Source: Panonychus citri (lineage: Eukaryota > Arthropoda > Arachnida > Trombidiformes > Tetranychidae). Taken from it: a stretch of 64,000 nt of DNA. Under the pieces are notes generated by a model. The model worked only from the letters and a program-made list of their open reading frames with translations. It did no database searches and was not told the origin of the DNA. Shown here in pieces: positions 14,147 through 26,961 of the stretch (its first letter is position 1; each line of letters starts with the position of its first letter). The stretch covers positions 1 to 64,000 of the forward strand of contig NW_026515537.1 in assembly GCF_014898815.1 (NCBI RefSeq), read 5' to 3'. Both the position numbers and the translations under genes were made by a program.

Positions 14147-17100
14147 TTAAACATAGGGAGTTAGAGGAAGAGAATCAGCTGATTGTAGTCTATCCGTTTT
14201 CACTCCATCAAATGCTATTGTAAAGATACTTTTCTTTGTCATCAGATCACTATTTTTGAGATTCATTTTCTTATCCAATCTATTTCTTCCTCCGATACCT
14301 GAATCTGAATCTGATTTATCTGAGTGATCTGAATTATCTCCATGTCCACTTGACTTGCTTGTGGTTCCATTGTGATTGACAGTCACTACTCCGGTGGTTA
14401 GTTTCTTGGGTTCAGTGTTATTTTCTGGTGAAGATAAGGGCGAATAGTTTTGCGAGCTGGATTCTAATTGCCCATTTTGATTTCCGTTGAGACCCATATG
14501 ATTAGTAGCCCCAGATCTTGATGGAAATTCGATTGCCTCTTGTGAATCTAAAGCTGAATTTGTACCAGTTCGAGTGACCACACCGTCAACAAGTCCCATG
14601 TCGATATTAGATGTTTCACTTGGACTTCGATTGAATAGTCTTCTCTCTGTACTATTGAGACTCTCAAGTAAATCGCTAGCTTTAGAATCAACCGGACGTT
14701 GACTTTTCTCACTCGAATTGGAACTACTTTTAGTACTATCGCTGCTGCTACTACTGCTTGAATTTGATTCCCTTTTTGTGTCAGATTTGCGTTCAATTTC
14801 ATGGTGATCTTTATCATTTATAAATCTAATCTGAGGACCTGAAACCTCAAGACTCGGTAGAATACTTGACTGAGCACTTCTTCTAGGAATATACTCATCA
14901 TCTGATTGAGATTCTTTGGGAATTTTCAGTCTCACTTCTGATGATGGATTGTGATCTTCAATATCTTCTAACTTCAAATCACGAATCTCAGCCTCGCTTA
15001 CGCTTCGTAAGTGGTCCGTTAAGTGATCAGGGTAAAGGTTACGCTCTCTTAATGATCCTCCTCTGTGAATACCTGCTCTCGATGAAAACTCCACAGAAGA
15101 ATTATTTCCAATTCTCTGAACTGAGCCAGATCGGCGAGAGAAAAGGTAAAAATTATCATCGACTCCACTTGTAACATAGCTGATTCCTGGTTCAGAAGTC
15201 GATATTTGTCTCAATTGTCCATTTTCATCACCATTATCATGTCGTGGTAGAGGTGGTCTTCTCAATTTCGGCCTCCTCATAATATAATATTCTGGATCAT
15301 CTGTAAAATCTTCCAAATAAATAGGTTCTGCTTCACCAATTATTTCCGGAGTCACTCGGACTCTTCTATTGCGACCTAATTTGATTCTTTTAAATTTTGA
15401 CTGTTTATCGTTTATCAATTCTCGCTTTCTCGTATCTGCCGATCTTGTACCATCTTCATTGGATCTTGATGAATCACCTCTACTCTCATCGTCTATTTGA
15501 TAAGCTTCATCAACTATTGTCTCATGAACGGATCGCTTTTCTTTTGATCGTTGTAAAAAGGAGCCATTTTGCTCCAAATGGTTAGTTGATTTATCTTTTA
15601 CTGTTATGATTCTGTTAGCAGGTTCGATAGATTCCAAAACGGTCCTAGTGAAAGAGAAAAAGAAAAACATGGTTATCAAAACTTTCTATTCACTAAATAG
15701 CTCTAAGATATTGAACAAACTAAGGTGCTAATGAAATACTGACTTTGTTTTACGATCATTTCGATAACAAGTACACCAAACAGCAAGAAGAACAACCAAG
15801 AAAAGCAAAGTGACAACAATTAAAATCAAAAGAATCCACAAAACGAGCTCGTAATCATTTCGATAAACGGCCGCAGTTTGAATAGGCTCTCGAAGAACTG
15901 GATCTTTGGGCTCGATGGGAATAGTTCCCGTTAAATCAGTAACAGTTGAAAACAAATTCCGCAGATCAACAATAGTATGCATGGGGTATGCTATCCAAGC
16001 ATCGATTTGACTTGATTTGGGTCCTAACGAGAAAGATTTGATTGAATAAATATGAACATCAGCTCCAGATAATCTTGTTAATCCTCTGAATAAAAATGAA
16101 TGGAAAGAAAAAAAGTTATTAAATTATCATTCAAATGAGAGTATCAATCAAAAAATTACCTTTCAATATCGTCTTTTTTACTCCAAATTCTGGAATCGTC
16201 TTGAGGAATAATAAATGAAACAGTTCGATTGAGAAAATCCTGAAAACGATTGACAGAATGAAATGGATTAGAAATAGAGAAAAACACTGGACAATAATTT
16301 CAAGTGAAGTTCAAATATTACCTTGTGGTGAATGAAAACTTCCACTGTTGAGAATCGATATGGAACACCTTGGTCATGGGCTCGAACCTTTAAAACGATG
16401 GTTGGAAATGACGGTTGACTTTTAAATTCATCGGCAAGTCGACTTTTCCTATTACTTTCATCGAATGTCAATGGACTTGATATCGATATTGATCCAGTAT
16501 CATTGTTAATGACAAATTTTCCTTGATAATTTCCATCAATTATTTCATAGACAATTTTACTATTTACTGTTCCAGGTTCATCAGGATCAAAAGCTTTCAC
16601 AGTTAAAGGTTGAGTGAAGGTTAACCCATCAGGATTAAGTACAGCATCATAACGAGACTGAATAAAACTCGGTTCATTGTCGTTATCATCCAATATGGTT
16701 ACATGAAGTTGAGTGACATTAGATAATCCAAAACCATTTTCATCGCGAGCTTCAACGGTTAATGTATATTCCGATGTTTGCTCTCGATCAATTCCTTCAA
16801 TAGATTTCAAAGTAATCAATCCAGTATCTCGGTCCAGGAAGAAACTAAAGTGAAATAAACAACAATCAACAGAATAACAGTAATTAACAATCTAATTTTT
16901 ACCATTAAATTAATCCATTAGTTAGAAAACAACAGTTACAGTCTTACTTTTTGGCAATGGGCCCGTTAATGGAAGTGTATTTAATTTGACCGAAAATACC
17001 AGAATCAGGATCAGTTGCTTCAACTTGGACCAATTTAGTTCCGGGTAAAGCATTTTCGTATAGAGATACATTGTAAATTGATTGGGTAAATTGTGGGTGA

Positions 17101-19909
17101 TTATCATTAACATCAATCACATTAATTGTGACAATCACTTCCGAAGACAAAGGTTTAATTGGTGAACGATCAGTGGCAGTGACCTAACAAGCAAAAAAAA
17201 ATCATAACAATCAACTATACATAGAATTTAATTCTTGTAACATCAAATGATTAACTATTATCAAAATGACACCAAAATGATTGATTTACTGTTGTTATTT
17301 ATTATCGATCGGTTTTGGCAAAGTTAAAATCTTCAAAATGATAATAACATTTATCGTATTTGTTAAAATTCATACCATAGATTAGATTAAATAATCAATA
17401 GTTGATTTTTTTTTGTCTTTATCAAAATTAAGCTAATGAATATTTCCAGCAATTAACTTCTTTCGATATCTTAAAACTGTTAATACAAGTCGATTGCTTT
17501 TAAGTTAATTTACTTTCGTTATCTGAACTATTTGTGCTAATCAGATACAAGTTTATGGATCTAAATTGAAACGTATCTAAGATAATTAATAAATCAATAT
17601 CTCTTATAAATGAAGAATCAACATGATGATGATATTATGGTGACAATTAAAACTCATTAGTACATTGAAATGTTCATTTGGATTGTCGAGTTAAAATAGA
17701 TTCCTAGATAATCAACAGCTCGAGCCAAAAGTGGTTGAAAGTGACAATTTAAATTATGTGAACATTTAATTAAGTGGATTAAAATTTATGTTAACTAACC
17801 TTAAATTTAATCTCATTTGGACCTTTTTCATAATCCAAGGTGAATGGAGAGCCAAGTAAGATGGAGAAAGTGATCTCTCTTAATCCCCAATTAGGTTGAA
17901 TGATGAACAATTTAGTTATATCATTAATTATCTCCTGGTGATTAACACTAAATTGAGTTAATGTTAAATCCATTGTACCATTAAGTCCAGAATCTGAATC
18001 ATTAACTCGAGGTAAACTATAATTATACCAACGAATAGCAGTCATAACTGGACTGTTCTCCTCGATATAACCTTCTAAATGATTAGTTGCAAATGTTGGT
18101 GGACGATTTTGATTAGCAACAATTACAAATGCTATGGAAGCCACTGAGCTACTTGAAAGGCCAATTTCCGTTTCCTCCTCTTCAGGTATAACTTCAGTGG
18201 CATTAATTTTCAAAATAAATGGATTATTAAGTCCGATAATATTTTTCAACTCTAATCCTGAAATTTTCACAATCAACTGTCCGGAAGTTTTATTAATTGT
18301 GAAATAATTACTAAATGGATCTGAAAACAATACAAAATTTATCATTAATCAAATTTATTATTCTCATCAATCTCATCTGATTGTTCATCTTACTTTTAAT
18401 TAAAGAATAAACAATTTTCCTATTGATTTCAACGTCCCCATCCTCGGCAGTGATTGTATCAATTATACTTTCCTAATTATCAGAATAAAAGATTAGTTAA
18501 TCAATGATTAGGAAAACTGAATCATTGAACAGTTTAATTATTACCTTTTCTGTATTTTCAAATATCTGGACAACTGATGGTAAATTGACAAAATGAGGTG
18601 GAGTGTCTTCCACATCTCGAACAACGATTAATATATCAACCGAAGCTACATTTCGAGTGTCAACTGTTTCATTTGTCCAAGCATTCTGTTAATAACAATA
18701 GAAAATCAATTGAAAACAATATATATTAACTCATTAATAGGTGATGATGAATCATCTTATGTATTATATAAAAATGACCAGTGAAAGTTTGGTGACAAAC
18801 AATCAATCATTATTGTTACCAGGAAGTTGAAAAATATCAATTTGAACGGTTCAAACTGCAACACAATCAATAACTTTAATACTCATTGATAAGTTTGACC
18901 ATTGAGGTTTGTAGTTTTATTAATTAACAACTCGACTGGAGGTTAGAAAGTGAAAACAAACTAAATCAACTTACCGTTACAATGATGGTCATTGGATATA
19001 CGTTTCTCCTCTCATAATCAACTTCCTTAACTAATAAGATCATCGCTTTACTTAATCCTTTAGGTCCAAAAACATATCTTATTGCAAAATTATCGGAACC
19101 CTACAAAAATATATATACATGGAAATATATTCATCATTATATGGATTAGTTAATTACGATTAAAATGGTTGATCGGAACAGCTCAACTTACCCTAAGCTC
19201 AAACATTACTGGAAGATTACTTGATTGTTTATCTTTTGCCATTACAAAGCCAATGGTTGTATTATATGGTACATTCTGGTTGAGCAATTAGGTTGATTGT
19301 TTGGGAGTGTGAAAGGGAAAATATTAGTTAGACAAATATTATGATTAACTGTTAATAGTAAATATTAAATAACAGTATAAACAGAAATATACCTCATTAA
19401 CAAAATAGATTGGTTGATAATCAATGAACGGCGATAATATTATTGTGCCATCGGTATCGGTGAAGACAATTTTAGAATCAACTTCGGTTGTTTGATTACC
19501 ATCGGTGACGAAAATTGTTAAATTGTATTCCGTTTCCTTGATTGGTAAAGAAACAAGATTAAATGTTTGTTTATTTTTCTAGTATCGATAAGTTTAGTAT
19601 TAGAAATGAAGAAAAGAAACAAAAAATTTGGTACCTCGAATGATGATTTTAAATATACATCGGCTGATCGAAAATCAGCTGATTTAATGTCCAACAGTTT
19701 CCGTCCTATTGGTCCTCGAACACCAAAGGTTAAAGGTATCGAATCAGGATGTGAACCTTTCAATCTATAGATTAAAGTTCCTGGTTTAACTGTTTTTGGC
19801 AAGTTTAATATTCTCATGTTGTGTGAATAATCAATATTTGGTGCTGTTGATAAGGTGATTCCAAAACACCATAGAGACCAAATCGAGAAGAAATGAACAA
19901 CTTCATTAC
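14147..19909 (-). CDS. Non-classical cadherin: six EC repeats, TM helix and long tail
   Basis: Twelve exons in transcript order: 19635-19909, 19393-19536, 19192-19275, 18975-19100, 18545-18685, 18394-18472, 17800-18320, 16948-17183, 16322-16844, 16160-16239, 15744-16085, 14147-15644. Phases join into about 1348 residues. Cadherin calcium motifs are visible: DVEDTPPHF, DVNDNHPQF, DDNDNEPSF, and several DPD-type motifs. About six EC repeats span residues 20-709, the first two diverged. A membrane-proximal non-EC segment (about 710-810) precedes the TM helix (about 817-842) and a Ser/Asp-rich tail of about 505 residues ending LPLTPYV. No catenin-binding sequence was recognised, so this is a protocadherin-like adhesion protein. 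A Cad74A/Cad86C-like identity is possible but only a guess. The start is unresolved: the 5' exon begins inside a codon after a good acceptor (TTGACATAG), and a hydrophobic stretch after it looks like part of a signal peptide. An unspliced start at 19949 is the alternative. Confidence 0.85.
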
Positions 19910-22792
19910 CTATGTCAATTAAGAAGAGAAAAAGATGAAAAGAAATCAAAACAAAACATAAAAATTAACCTAAAAAGAATCAATGAAAATCAATCACAAT
20001 CAAGAGAAATTGAGAAACAAAGAAACAGAAAACAAGCCAACAATTGAGAATCCAAACAATAAACATAATTTGATAAAATAATTCTGATTTGTTATAAACT
20101 GTTACAAAGAACATGTTAGATTCAAAGTAATGGTTTAAGATTTTTTCCTCAGAGAAAAAGGATAATCAGTTAATTGTTATTAATTAGAAAAAAAAATGAG
20201 GCAAATGAGGGAAAATTGTCAATACTATTCTTACAGAAGATTATGTGAGAATAGGGAAATCAAGCTATTCTCAGGTAATCCAATTAAAGGTAAATTATCC
20301 TCCTCTAATTAATCAAACTGAACAAATTAAGAAAAAATTGTAATAACTCTCTAATCACCATGATTATTTATCGAACTTAACCTAAATTCTTTGCATAATT
20401 TTCTCATGGAAATATTAATATTAATCAGAGTCATTAAATAGTAACATGGGTCAGTTAATTTCACAATGACCTAATTAATTAATCAACTGTGGTGATTAAC
20501 AGAAAAAAAGATAATAAAACAAAATAACAACAAATTTTATGCTCTTGACCGAATTCATTTAAATATTATTATAATGATAAAATTTGCTATTCAAAAATTA
20601 ATCAGAACTTATCAAGTTAATATTATATAATATCAGCTCGAAATTTGAAAGAAAATTTCAACTAATATTAAGGTAAACTTATATATTTCCAATCAGATAA
20701 ACATTTGATTTGATTTTAATCTAATTAATCACTTGGAAAATTTAAGAGAAAAAAATAATTAGTTTAACTTTCTAATTAAATTGATACACTAAAAATTAAT
20801 TTAGTTTTGATTAAAAGTAATCAGACTGGAACCATAATTTGATTGGTAACTCTTGGTTAAATCTACCACCTCTTTCATGTTGATTAGTTTCAATTTATCA
20901 TGAGATTACATTGAATGTGCCACAATTAACTAATTATATAGTTGATTTAGAAACAATCAATGTCCTTAACCTGAATATCTTATCAACCAATTAACCCATT
21001 GGTCAAATTCATGTGTAATAATGAAACTGACCACAAGGTATATTACATTATATTACCATTGATTGTTAATCATTGTTATGAAAAATTAACGATAATCAAT
21101 AATTGTAATGGTAATAATAACATTCATCACCAAGGCCAGAATATTATGAATAATTGATTTGATTGTTTGTCTTTTTGTTTTCAAGGTAATCATTTAAATC
21201 TGAATGATGATTAACTTTAATCTAAGAAAATCTAAATTGTCAATTTACCATTACTATTAAATTGTTAACCTTATTTTACCCTTTTTATCAGGTCATTAAT
21301 AATTAGATAATTAACTTGAGTGTTACAATTAGTTTTCTTGTGCCTAAAATTAACTAGTAATTAGTTAATTGATGTAATTCTTGATCATGTTTCATTTGAA
21401 GCTTTTACATTTTTTTCTGATTACTGTTAATTGTTATCAAAATCTAATTGTTGTTAGCCTTTCATCTGAATATTAATTGATGATATTAATATGATACTTT
21501 TCAGTTCAACAATCAAGTAACAATTAAATTATATTTCAATTGATTGATTTGTTTCCTATTGTTTTCTGATTGTTATTGATTAAAGTTAACCAAATAGGAT
21601 TATTATCATTGGTAAATTGCGTGTTTATTAATCAACAATAATTTAAGACTTTATTACCATGATAATAATTAAAGTTAAGTGATTAATTCTGGTTAATTGA
21701 ATAAGATTATCATGTTGATTAAAGACAAATTGTTTCAGTCTTGTGGGTTATAATATATTCAATTAGATTAGATGAAACAATTAACTGGGTTAATTTGATT
21801 GTGTGATTAAATTTGTGGTCGAGATCCTTTGGGAATTGATTGAGTAATTATTATTAGTATTTGATTGTAATTTCTACAATTAGATGAATTTCTTGGTCTT
21901 AATTGTTGTAATTATCTTCACGCAATCAATTAAACCGTGGGTTGAATCACAATTAAGGCTGATTGTTGGAAATTGTTGAAATGTTATTTGATTAATATGA
22001 TAAATCAACAGTTAACAATCATCACATGATAAAATAGCTACTTGATTGTGATTAATTAACTATAATAATACAATGATTGTGTTGACAATTTAATTGTAAC
22101 GAAAGAGTTGATTTGGATTACATTGATTAACAATTCAAATTGTTACAAAGATGAAAAAAGTGTTAAAATCAAATGTATCATAATCTTAATCATATTAACA
22201 CATTCAAAAATCAGCTAATCAGTTGGGGGAATGTTAATTGTTACCGTTGACACAAATTGTAAATGAGATTAAATTGTGCTAATTGTAAACATTAAACTGG
22301 ATTAAATGTGGGAATCAGATATAATTAAATCAACTAGATAAACCAAATTTAGCTTTAAATAATTAAGCATCTTGAGTATGATTAATTATCGCAATTTAAA
22401 ATTGCTCAACATGAAAATTAATCACTCACCCATAATATAAGGAGTTAAATTGTTTTCCTGGTTAATTAAAGATGAAAGCTAATAATTAGCAATAGTAAAT
22501 TGTATTAAGTTATACAACAATTAACAAGTTGGTCTAATTTAATTAAGTTGATACGTTTAATTAAGCACAATGAAAACACTAAATTGTTAGTAGTAAATGT
22601 CACCAAGAAAGAAGCACAATTAAGATGAAAATGATTAAACTTCATCACTTTAAATCAATTGGATATAATCAAAGTAAACACAAATTATGATATTTAAAAC
22701 TGAATTAAATTAAACACCGATAACGAGAAATTGTAACAGTTACAATTCTGAACATGATTAAGATGAAGAAAATAAGATTAACTTGTTTTCGC

Positions 22793-22860
22793 CGGTGGAA
22801 AGAAACAAAAGTGACCCCGGCGGGTGGAAAACTTTCCACTGGTGGACAGAAAATATTATC
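22793..22860. promoter_or_regulatory. GC-richer island with inverted GTGGAAA motifs
   Basis: In a very AT-rich region this patch carries CCGGTGGAAAG, then CCCCGGCGGGTGGAAA, then the palindrome GTGGAAAACTTTCCAC (22824-22839), followed by a diverged inverted copy of the first motif. Its position 2.9 kb upstream of the first recognised cadherin exon would suit a promoter or enhancer. No factor is assigned. Confidence 0.25.
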
Positions 22861-24024
22861 TAACGGTGACACCAGATTGGTCGCTGAGATGTTGATTGTC
22901 GGACATACGCTTATCGAGTAACTGTAAATGATTATCCAAAGACAATTAACTAATAGTGATAATAATAATAATCCATAGACATGCGTTGTTACCTGAGAAT
23001 TGATTAACCGTGATGATTAGAAAAAAAGAAAGGGAAACTTTCTCTCTTTCATTTTCTCCACCGATTGTCATCCGTTATCATCATCATCATCATTGTCTTC
23101 CTTTTCCTCTTACCCACTTTCCCTCTGTTTTATCATCATCATCATCTGTCAATTGTCCGCTTGTGGTAACAACAAACTCCCGCTCTTATTAGATGAACTT
23201 GATCAAATCAATTCAACCACAATATGAAAATCGAAATGACAATCAGTTGATCCAATGGTCATCATATTGATTGGTCATTCAACTTAATCTCACCATCAAC
23301 TAATCATTAATCGAAATACCTTCAATTCTTGGAATCTCAAGCTCGAAAGTTGTAAAAAAAAAACGTTTTTTATTCATTTTTATTTTCAAACAAATTTTAT
23401 TTATCAACAACTCGATAAACAATAACAATAAGAATCACCATGGAAACGTCAACTTTTATTTGTTACCTGGGACAATAAGTTATTGTTATTATTATGGTTA
23501 CAATTGTAATTATTACCTGAGTAAAATATTTCTTATATAAATCACTATTTGAGCCCATGACCTTTCAAGTTTATCATTTACATGAATATAAATATAATAT
23601 TAATTGTAATTTTTGCCTTCCAAACCCACAAATATAATAAATATCAGTAACTGCAACTGACCATGAAACCGGACATTAGACTAACCTGAAAGCCTTGGAC
23701 ATCTTGGATATTATTTTATAGCATTTTTTTATCTAAATTACATGACTAGCTGAATGTTGGACAGTTTTAAGATTTATTTGGAATTTTATATTCATGAATG
23801 ATTATCGCGAATAAATTGTCCACTGTTAGAATAATTGATTTAATGTCTTAACTGTTTAATCTAATTGTTATTCATCGCAAGAGATTCACAACAAATGTTT
23901 ATCCATTAGTGGTCAGTTATTATTACTTATTTTTTGATTCAGGTAAGTTTGGCCTTCGGTTGTGATCATTGTAGGTATTAATTGTTTTATGTAAATCAAA
24001 TTCGGTTAGTTTGTTGTTATTATT

Positions 24025-24149
24025 ATTAGAAACTAGGTCACTATCAAAGTGAATGTTAATTAACTATAACCAGAGTCAATTCAAAGTCAATTTTTTGGTC
24101 TCACTAGTTAATCAGCTAAATTATAACCAAAATTGAGATTAGTTTAATC
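24025..24149 (+). repeat. Direct repeat, left copy, flanking the DEG/ENaC gene
   Basis: Starts ATTAGAAACTAGGTCACTAT and ends ATTGAGATTAGTTTAATC. Both ends and long internal blocks recur in the same orientation at 26194-26343, with substitutions and a small internal insertion in the right copy. Confidence 0.8.
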
Positions 24150-24465
24150 CCGTTCATCGGTAATTTACTCAAATTGTGGTCGTTTATGAGCTTCTTTTGT
24201 GAATCCTATTGATTTAATTGTTGTTACTTTTAGCTGATTGTTTTGTACATGTTATTCAAATGACCGTATTCTGTTACAATGTAATCAACTTGTTCATATA
24301 ATTGAAACGATCTAATCAATTGTTTTGTTTCATTTCTTTATAAAACTAACATGTAATTAAGCTCATTTTGTGATTTCCATGGATATGTATTAATGGACCA
24401 AATTTTGGTTACATTAAATCAAAACTAAACATTTCAATCAATCAGTTGATATCTTTACAAGTGAA

Positions 24466-25974
24466 ATGATTAACAGCTCTCAAAGTGATTCTCTTGAAAG
24501 ATTAGCTGATTTACTTGATTACTTTTTCAAAGGTCTCTGTGTGATTGGCTTTGTAACACAATTAACTTACGTTTTAATACGTTTCTTTGATTACGAGCAT
24601 TTAACTTTCGTTATTTTCTCTGTACCAGAGGAAACAACTCTACCTGACGTTTTCTTTTGTTCAGATTTTCTTACATTTATTAATTTCACTCTTCTCTTTC
24701 AAAAGTATCCAAAACTGATCAGTATTCTTGGTCTACCAAGGAATCCCTTTAATAATCCAAGGAAAACAATTAAAGATCAATTGTTAACTCGATTTACTAC
24801 TGAAAATGTTTCTCAGTTAATAGCCAGATATTTGACCATCTCACAGGTCACTGAATGTTTACTACCAATGGATCAGATTTTCGGTACTTTGGACATTCGA
24901 ACTCAACTAAATCAAAATATTAATGATCTGTGTGAGTTAAAATTATTCTATCGTCGGTATATGTTGTGCTTTGTGTTCGTTTGTTCCAAAGATCATCCAA
25001 TCGTTGCATCGACTCACGATTATTATAAGCAACCAGTTGACGTGGAACTTTGGCTTCTTAGACTTAGACAATCGTACTTCCGTTCGGTTGATTATCTTTT
25101 CATTGGTGCAAGTGAACCCAAAAACTTACCTGTTAGTCCTTCAAGTAAAATGGATGTTCAAACGATGACAGATTATCCGAGGGCTTTTCGATATCACTTG
25201 AAAACGGTTGAACTTCGTCTTCTTCCACCGCCATATGAAACATCATGCCGAGATTACTCAAGATTACAGTCTAATTATACCTCGAGAGACGCAGTAATCG
25301 ATAGCTGTTTGACTCAAAAGTCAATCGCATCAACGGGATGTCCACATCCACTTTCACTACAGTCAAGTAATTTGAATTTACCTTTTGCCACTGAATGTTA
25401 TGATCGTAACTCTGGTAATATTACTTTCAGGCGGTTGATTAATTCAATTGTTGATGATTGTATTAGAGCCAATTCTCAACCTGATTGTATTCATCAAACT
25501 TATTTTATCCAAGGTCGTGCTCCAGTTACAATTTATGGTAATTTCAGCACTTTAGTTATGGATGAGATTAAAGAACCAGCGATTGTTATCATTTACGAGC
25601 CCATGCAAACTTGGCTCTATGTTATTGTTCAAATCGGCTCATGTCTTGGTACTTGGTTTGGCTTCTCGATTCTTGTTCATATACCGAAAATAACTCGATT
25701 CATAGTTTACAGGGTCAACTCATTCCTTCATTGTTCAAGGTGCTCTCAACAACCGAATCGATTGAAATCCAAACGAAAACCAGAAAATATCTCCAAACTA
25801 TCGTATTACCAATCATTGAGAAAACCTTTCAATGGAATCGCAAGTCCAATCGATCTTCAACCAATTTCCTACGAACCACCAAAGATCAGTAATACATCGA
25901 TTCTCACTCATAAGCGGAGGCCAAATAGAAGTCATTCTCTCAGAGTTAAAATATCATCGAATCATTCAAAGTAA
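24466..25974 (+). CDS. DEG/ENaC-family sodium channel subunit
   Basis: Intronless frame of 502 residues. The degenerin/ENaC family forms trimeric amiloride-type sodium channels with two TM helices and a large Cys-rich extracellular domain. Seen here: a first hydrophobic segment near residues 24-50, followed by LPDVFFC, matching the family's post-TM1 FPxVTxC position; a Cys-containing ectodomain with several N-glycosylation sequons; and a second hydrophobic segment near residues 380-405 containing IGSCLGTWFGFSIL, which fits the TM2 G-x-S filter region (GFS). A basic C-terminal tail of about 90 residues follows. TM1 is less clear-cut and the ectodomain diverged, so ligand or gating type cannot be inferred. 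The first ATG gives a short N-terminus before TM1. Arthropods, including mites, carry many such genes, and this may be a lineage-specific copy. A direct repeat flanks the gene. Confidence 0.85.
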   Translation: MINSSQSDSLERLADLLDYFFKGLCVIGFVTQLTYVLIRFFDYEHLTFVIFSVPEETTLPDVFFCSDFLTFINFTLLFQKYPKLISILGLPRNPFNNPRKTIKDQLLTRFTTENVSQLIARYLTISQVTECLLPMDQIFGTLDIRTQLNQNINDLCELKLFYRRYMLCFVFVCSKDHPIVASTHDYYKQPVDVELWLLRLRQSYFRSVDYLFIGASEPKNLPVSPSSKMDVQTMTDYPRAFRYHLKTVELRLLPPPYETSCRDYSRLQSNYTSRDAVIDSCLTQKSIASTGCPHPLSLQSSNLNLPFATECYDRNSGNITFRRLINSIVDDCIRANSQPDCIHQTYFIQGRAPVTIYGNFSTLVMDEIKEPAIVIIYEPMQTWLYVIVQIGSCLGTWFGFSILVHIPKITRFIVYRVNSFLHCSRCSQQPNRLKSKRKPENISKLSYYQSLRKPFNGIASPIDLQPISYEPPKISNTSILTHKRRPNRSHSLRVKISSNHSK

Positions 25975-26193
25975 TTTATTCATCACGAAATTCACCAATC
26001 GATAGAATCGTTTCCAATTTCGATAAATATTCATTTCCAAACGAAAACAAATAAGTTTTTTCAATATTCATCTTCGCAAATTGTATTCACTTGATTGTTG
26101 AACTATAATTAAAAATTTGATGATCACAATTCTTTTTCCACAACAATTGTTTCATTAGATTGTTTATAATTAAAACATAGTCAATCTGTTATA

Positions 26194-26343
26194 ATTAGAA
26201 ACTAGGTCACTATCAAAATGAATGCTAATTAACCTTAATCAACTTTCAAAGTCAATTTTTTGTCTCACCAGTTAATCAATCATATTGGTGTCATAATTAG
26301 TTGATATGTTTAAATTGTTATCAATATTGAGATTAGTTTAATC
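26194..26343 (+). repeat. Direct repeat, right copy, flanking the DEG/ENaC gene
   Basis: Second copy of the segment at 24025-24149, about 220 bases after the DEG/ENaC stop. The longer middle contains an extra ATTAGTTGATATG-type stretch. Confidence 0.8.
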
Positions 26344-26946
26344 AATGATGTAAATAAATTGAAATCGTCGTCATTTGATTATTATAAATGTCACTTGTAA
26401 ATACGATTTAATCAAGATTCAATGCCAATTAGAGATCATTATTATTCAATATCTAACGGTAATCAATTTTTATCAATGTCTTTGTCGTAATTAATTGTCA
26501 TTTATAAGTGAAAATTAGTTGATAATTTTTGGAATCAACTTGAAACTGTTGATAATTAACCTCGAGAAAAATTTAATTTTAGTAACTAGATATTAACCTA
26601 GATAACTTATCATCTCTTGGCAATTTAAATACAAGGTAATTTGATGTAAAATTTAATTTCACTGATGATTTAATCCCAACAATCAAAGGTTATTGATAAT
26701 CAATTAATCTCCAATTAAATTGTAACATTTGAAATACTCACACTTTCTGAATCTCTGTTTGCTTCTTCATCTTTTCCAATAAGTTCAAAGTTGAATATCA
26801 AAAGAAAAGATGTATTAATGATCAATCAATAGTAAAAATCTTCCAATTAAATTGGCTAATTGTTTTAATCTATTAATAATTACCATTTGATTTCTTTTTC
26901 TTCAATTTTTAATTTGAATTCAACCTAAAGACTGTTTGTACGCTCG

Positions 26947-26961
26947 CCAATAGATGGCGGT
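26947..26961 (+). promoter_or_regulatory. CTCF-like binding motif
   Basis: CCAATAGATGGCGGT matches the generic CTCF consensus CCASYAGRKGGCRSY at 14 of 15 positions. It is embedded in a short GC-rich patch within AT-rich intergenic DNA about 0.8 kb before VMP1. The motif is seen directly; binding is inferred. A YY1-like ATGGCGG core is an alternative reading. Confidence 0.4.

Larger units (their letters stand above)
19910..24465. other. Long AT-rich intergenic region
   Basis: About 4.5 kb dominated by TTAATTAA-like sequence, with no coding segment recognised. It should contain the missing 5' exon or exons and promoter of the cadherin gene, which runs away on the - strand, and the promoter of the DEG/ENaC gene. 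The only GC-richer patch is at about 22793-22860. Confidence 0.6.

Noticed and set aside
19910..19949. Cadherin start at ATG 19949
   Set aside because: The stretch before 19910 reads like a pyrimidine-rich acceptor ending CATAG, so a spliced upstream exon is more likely; kept only as an alternative.
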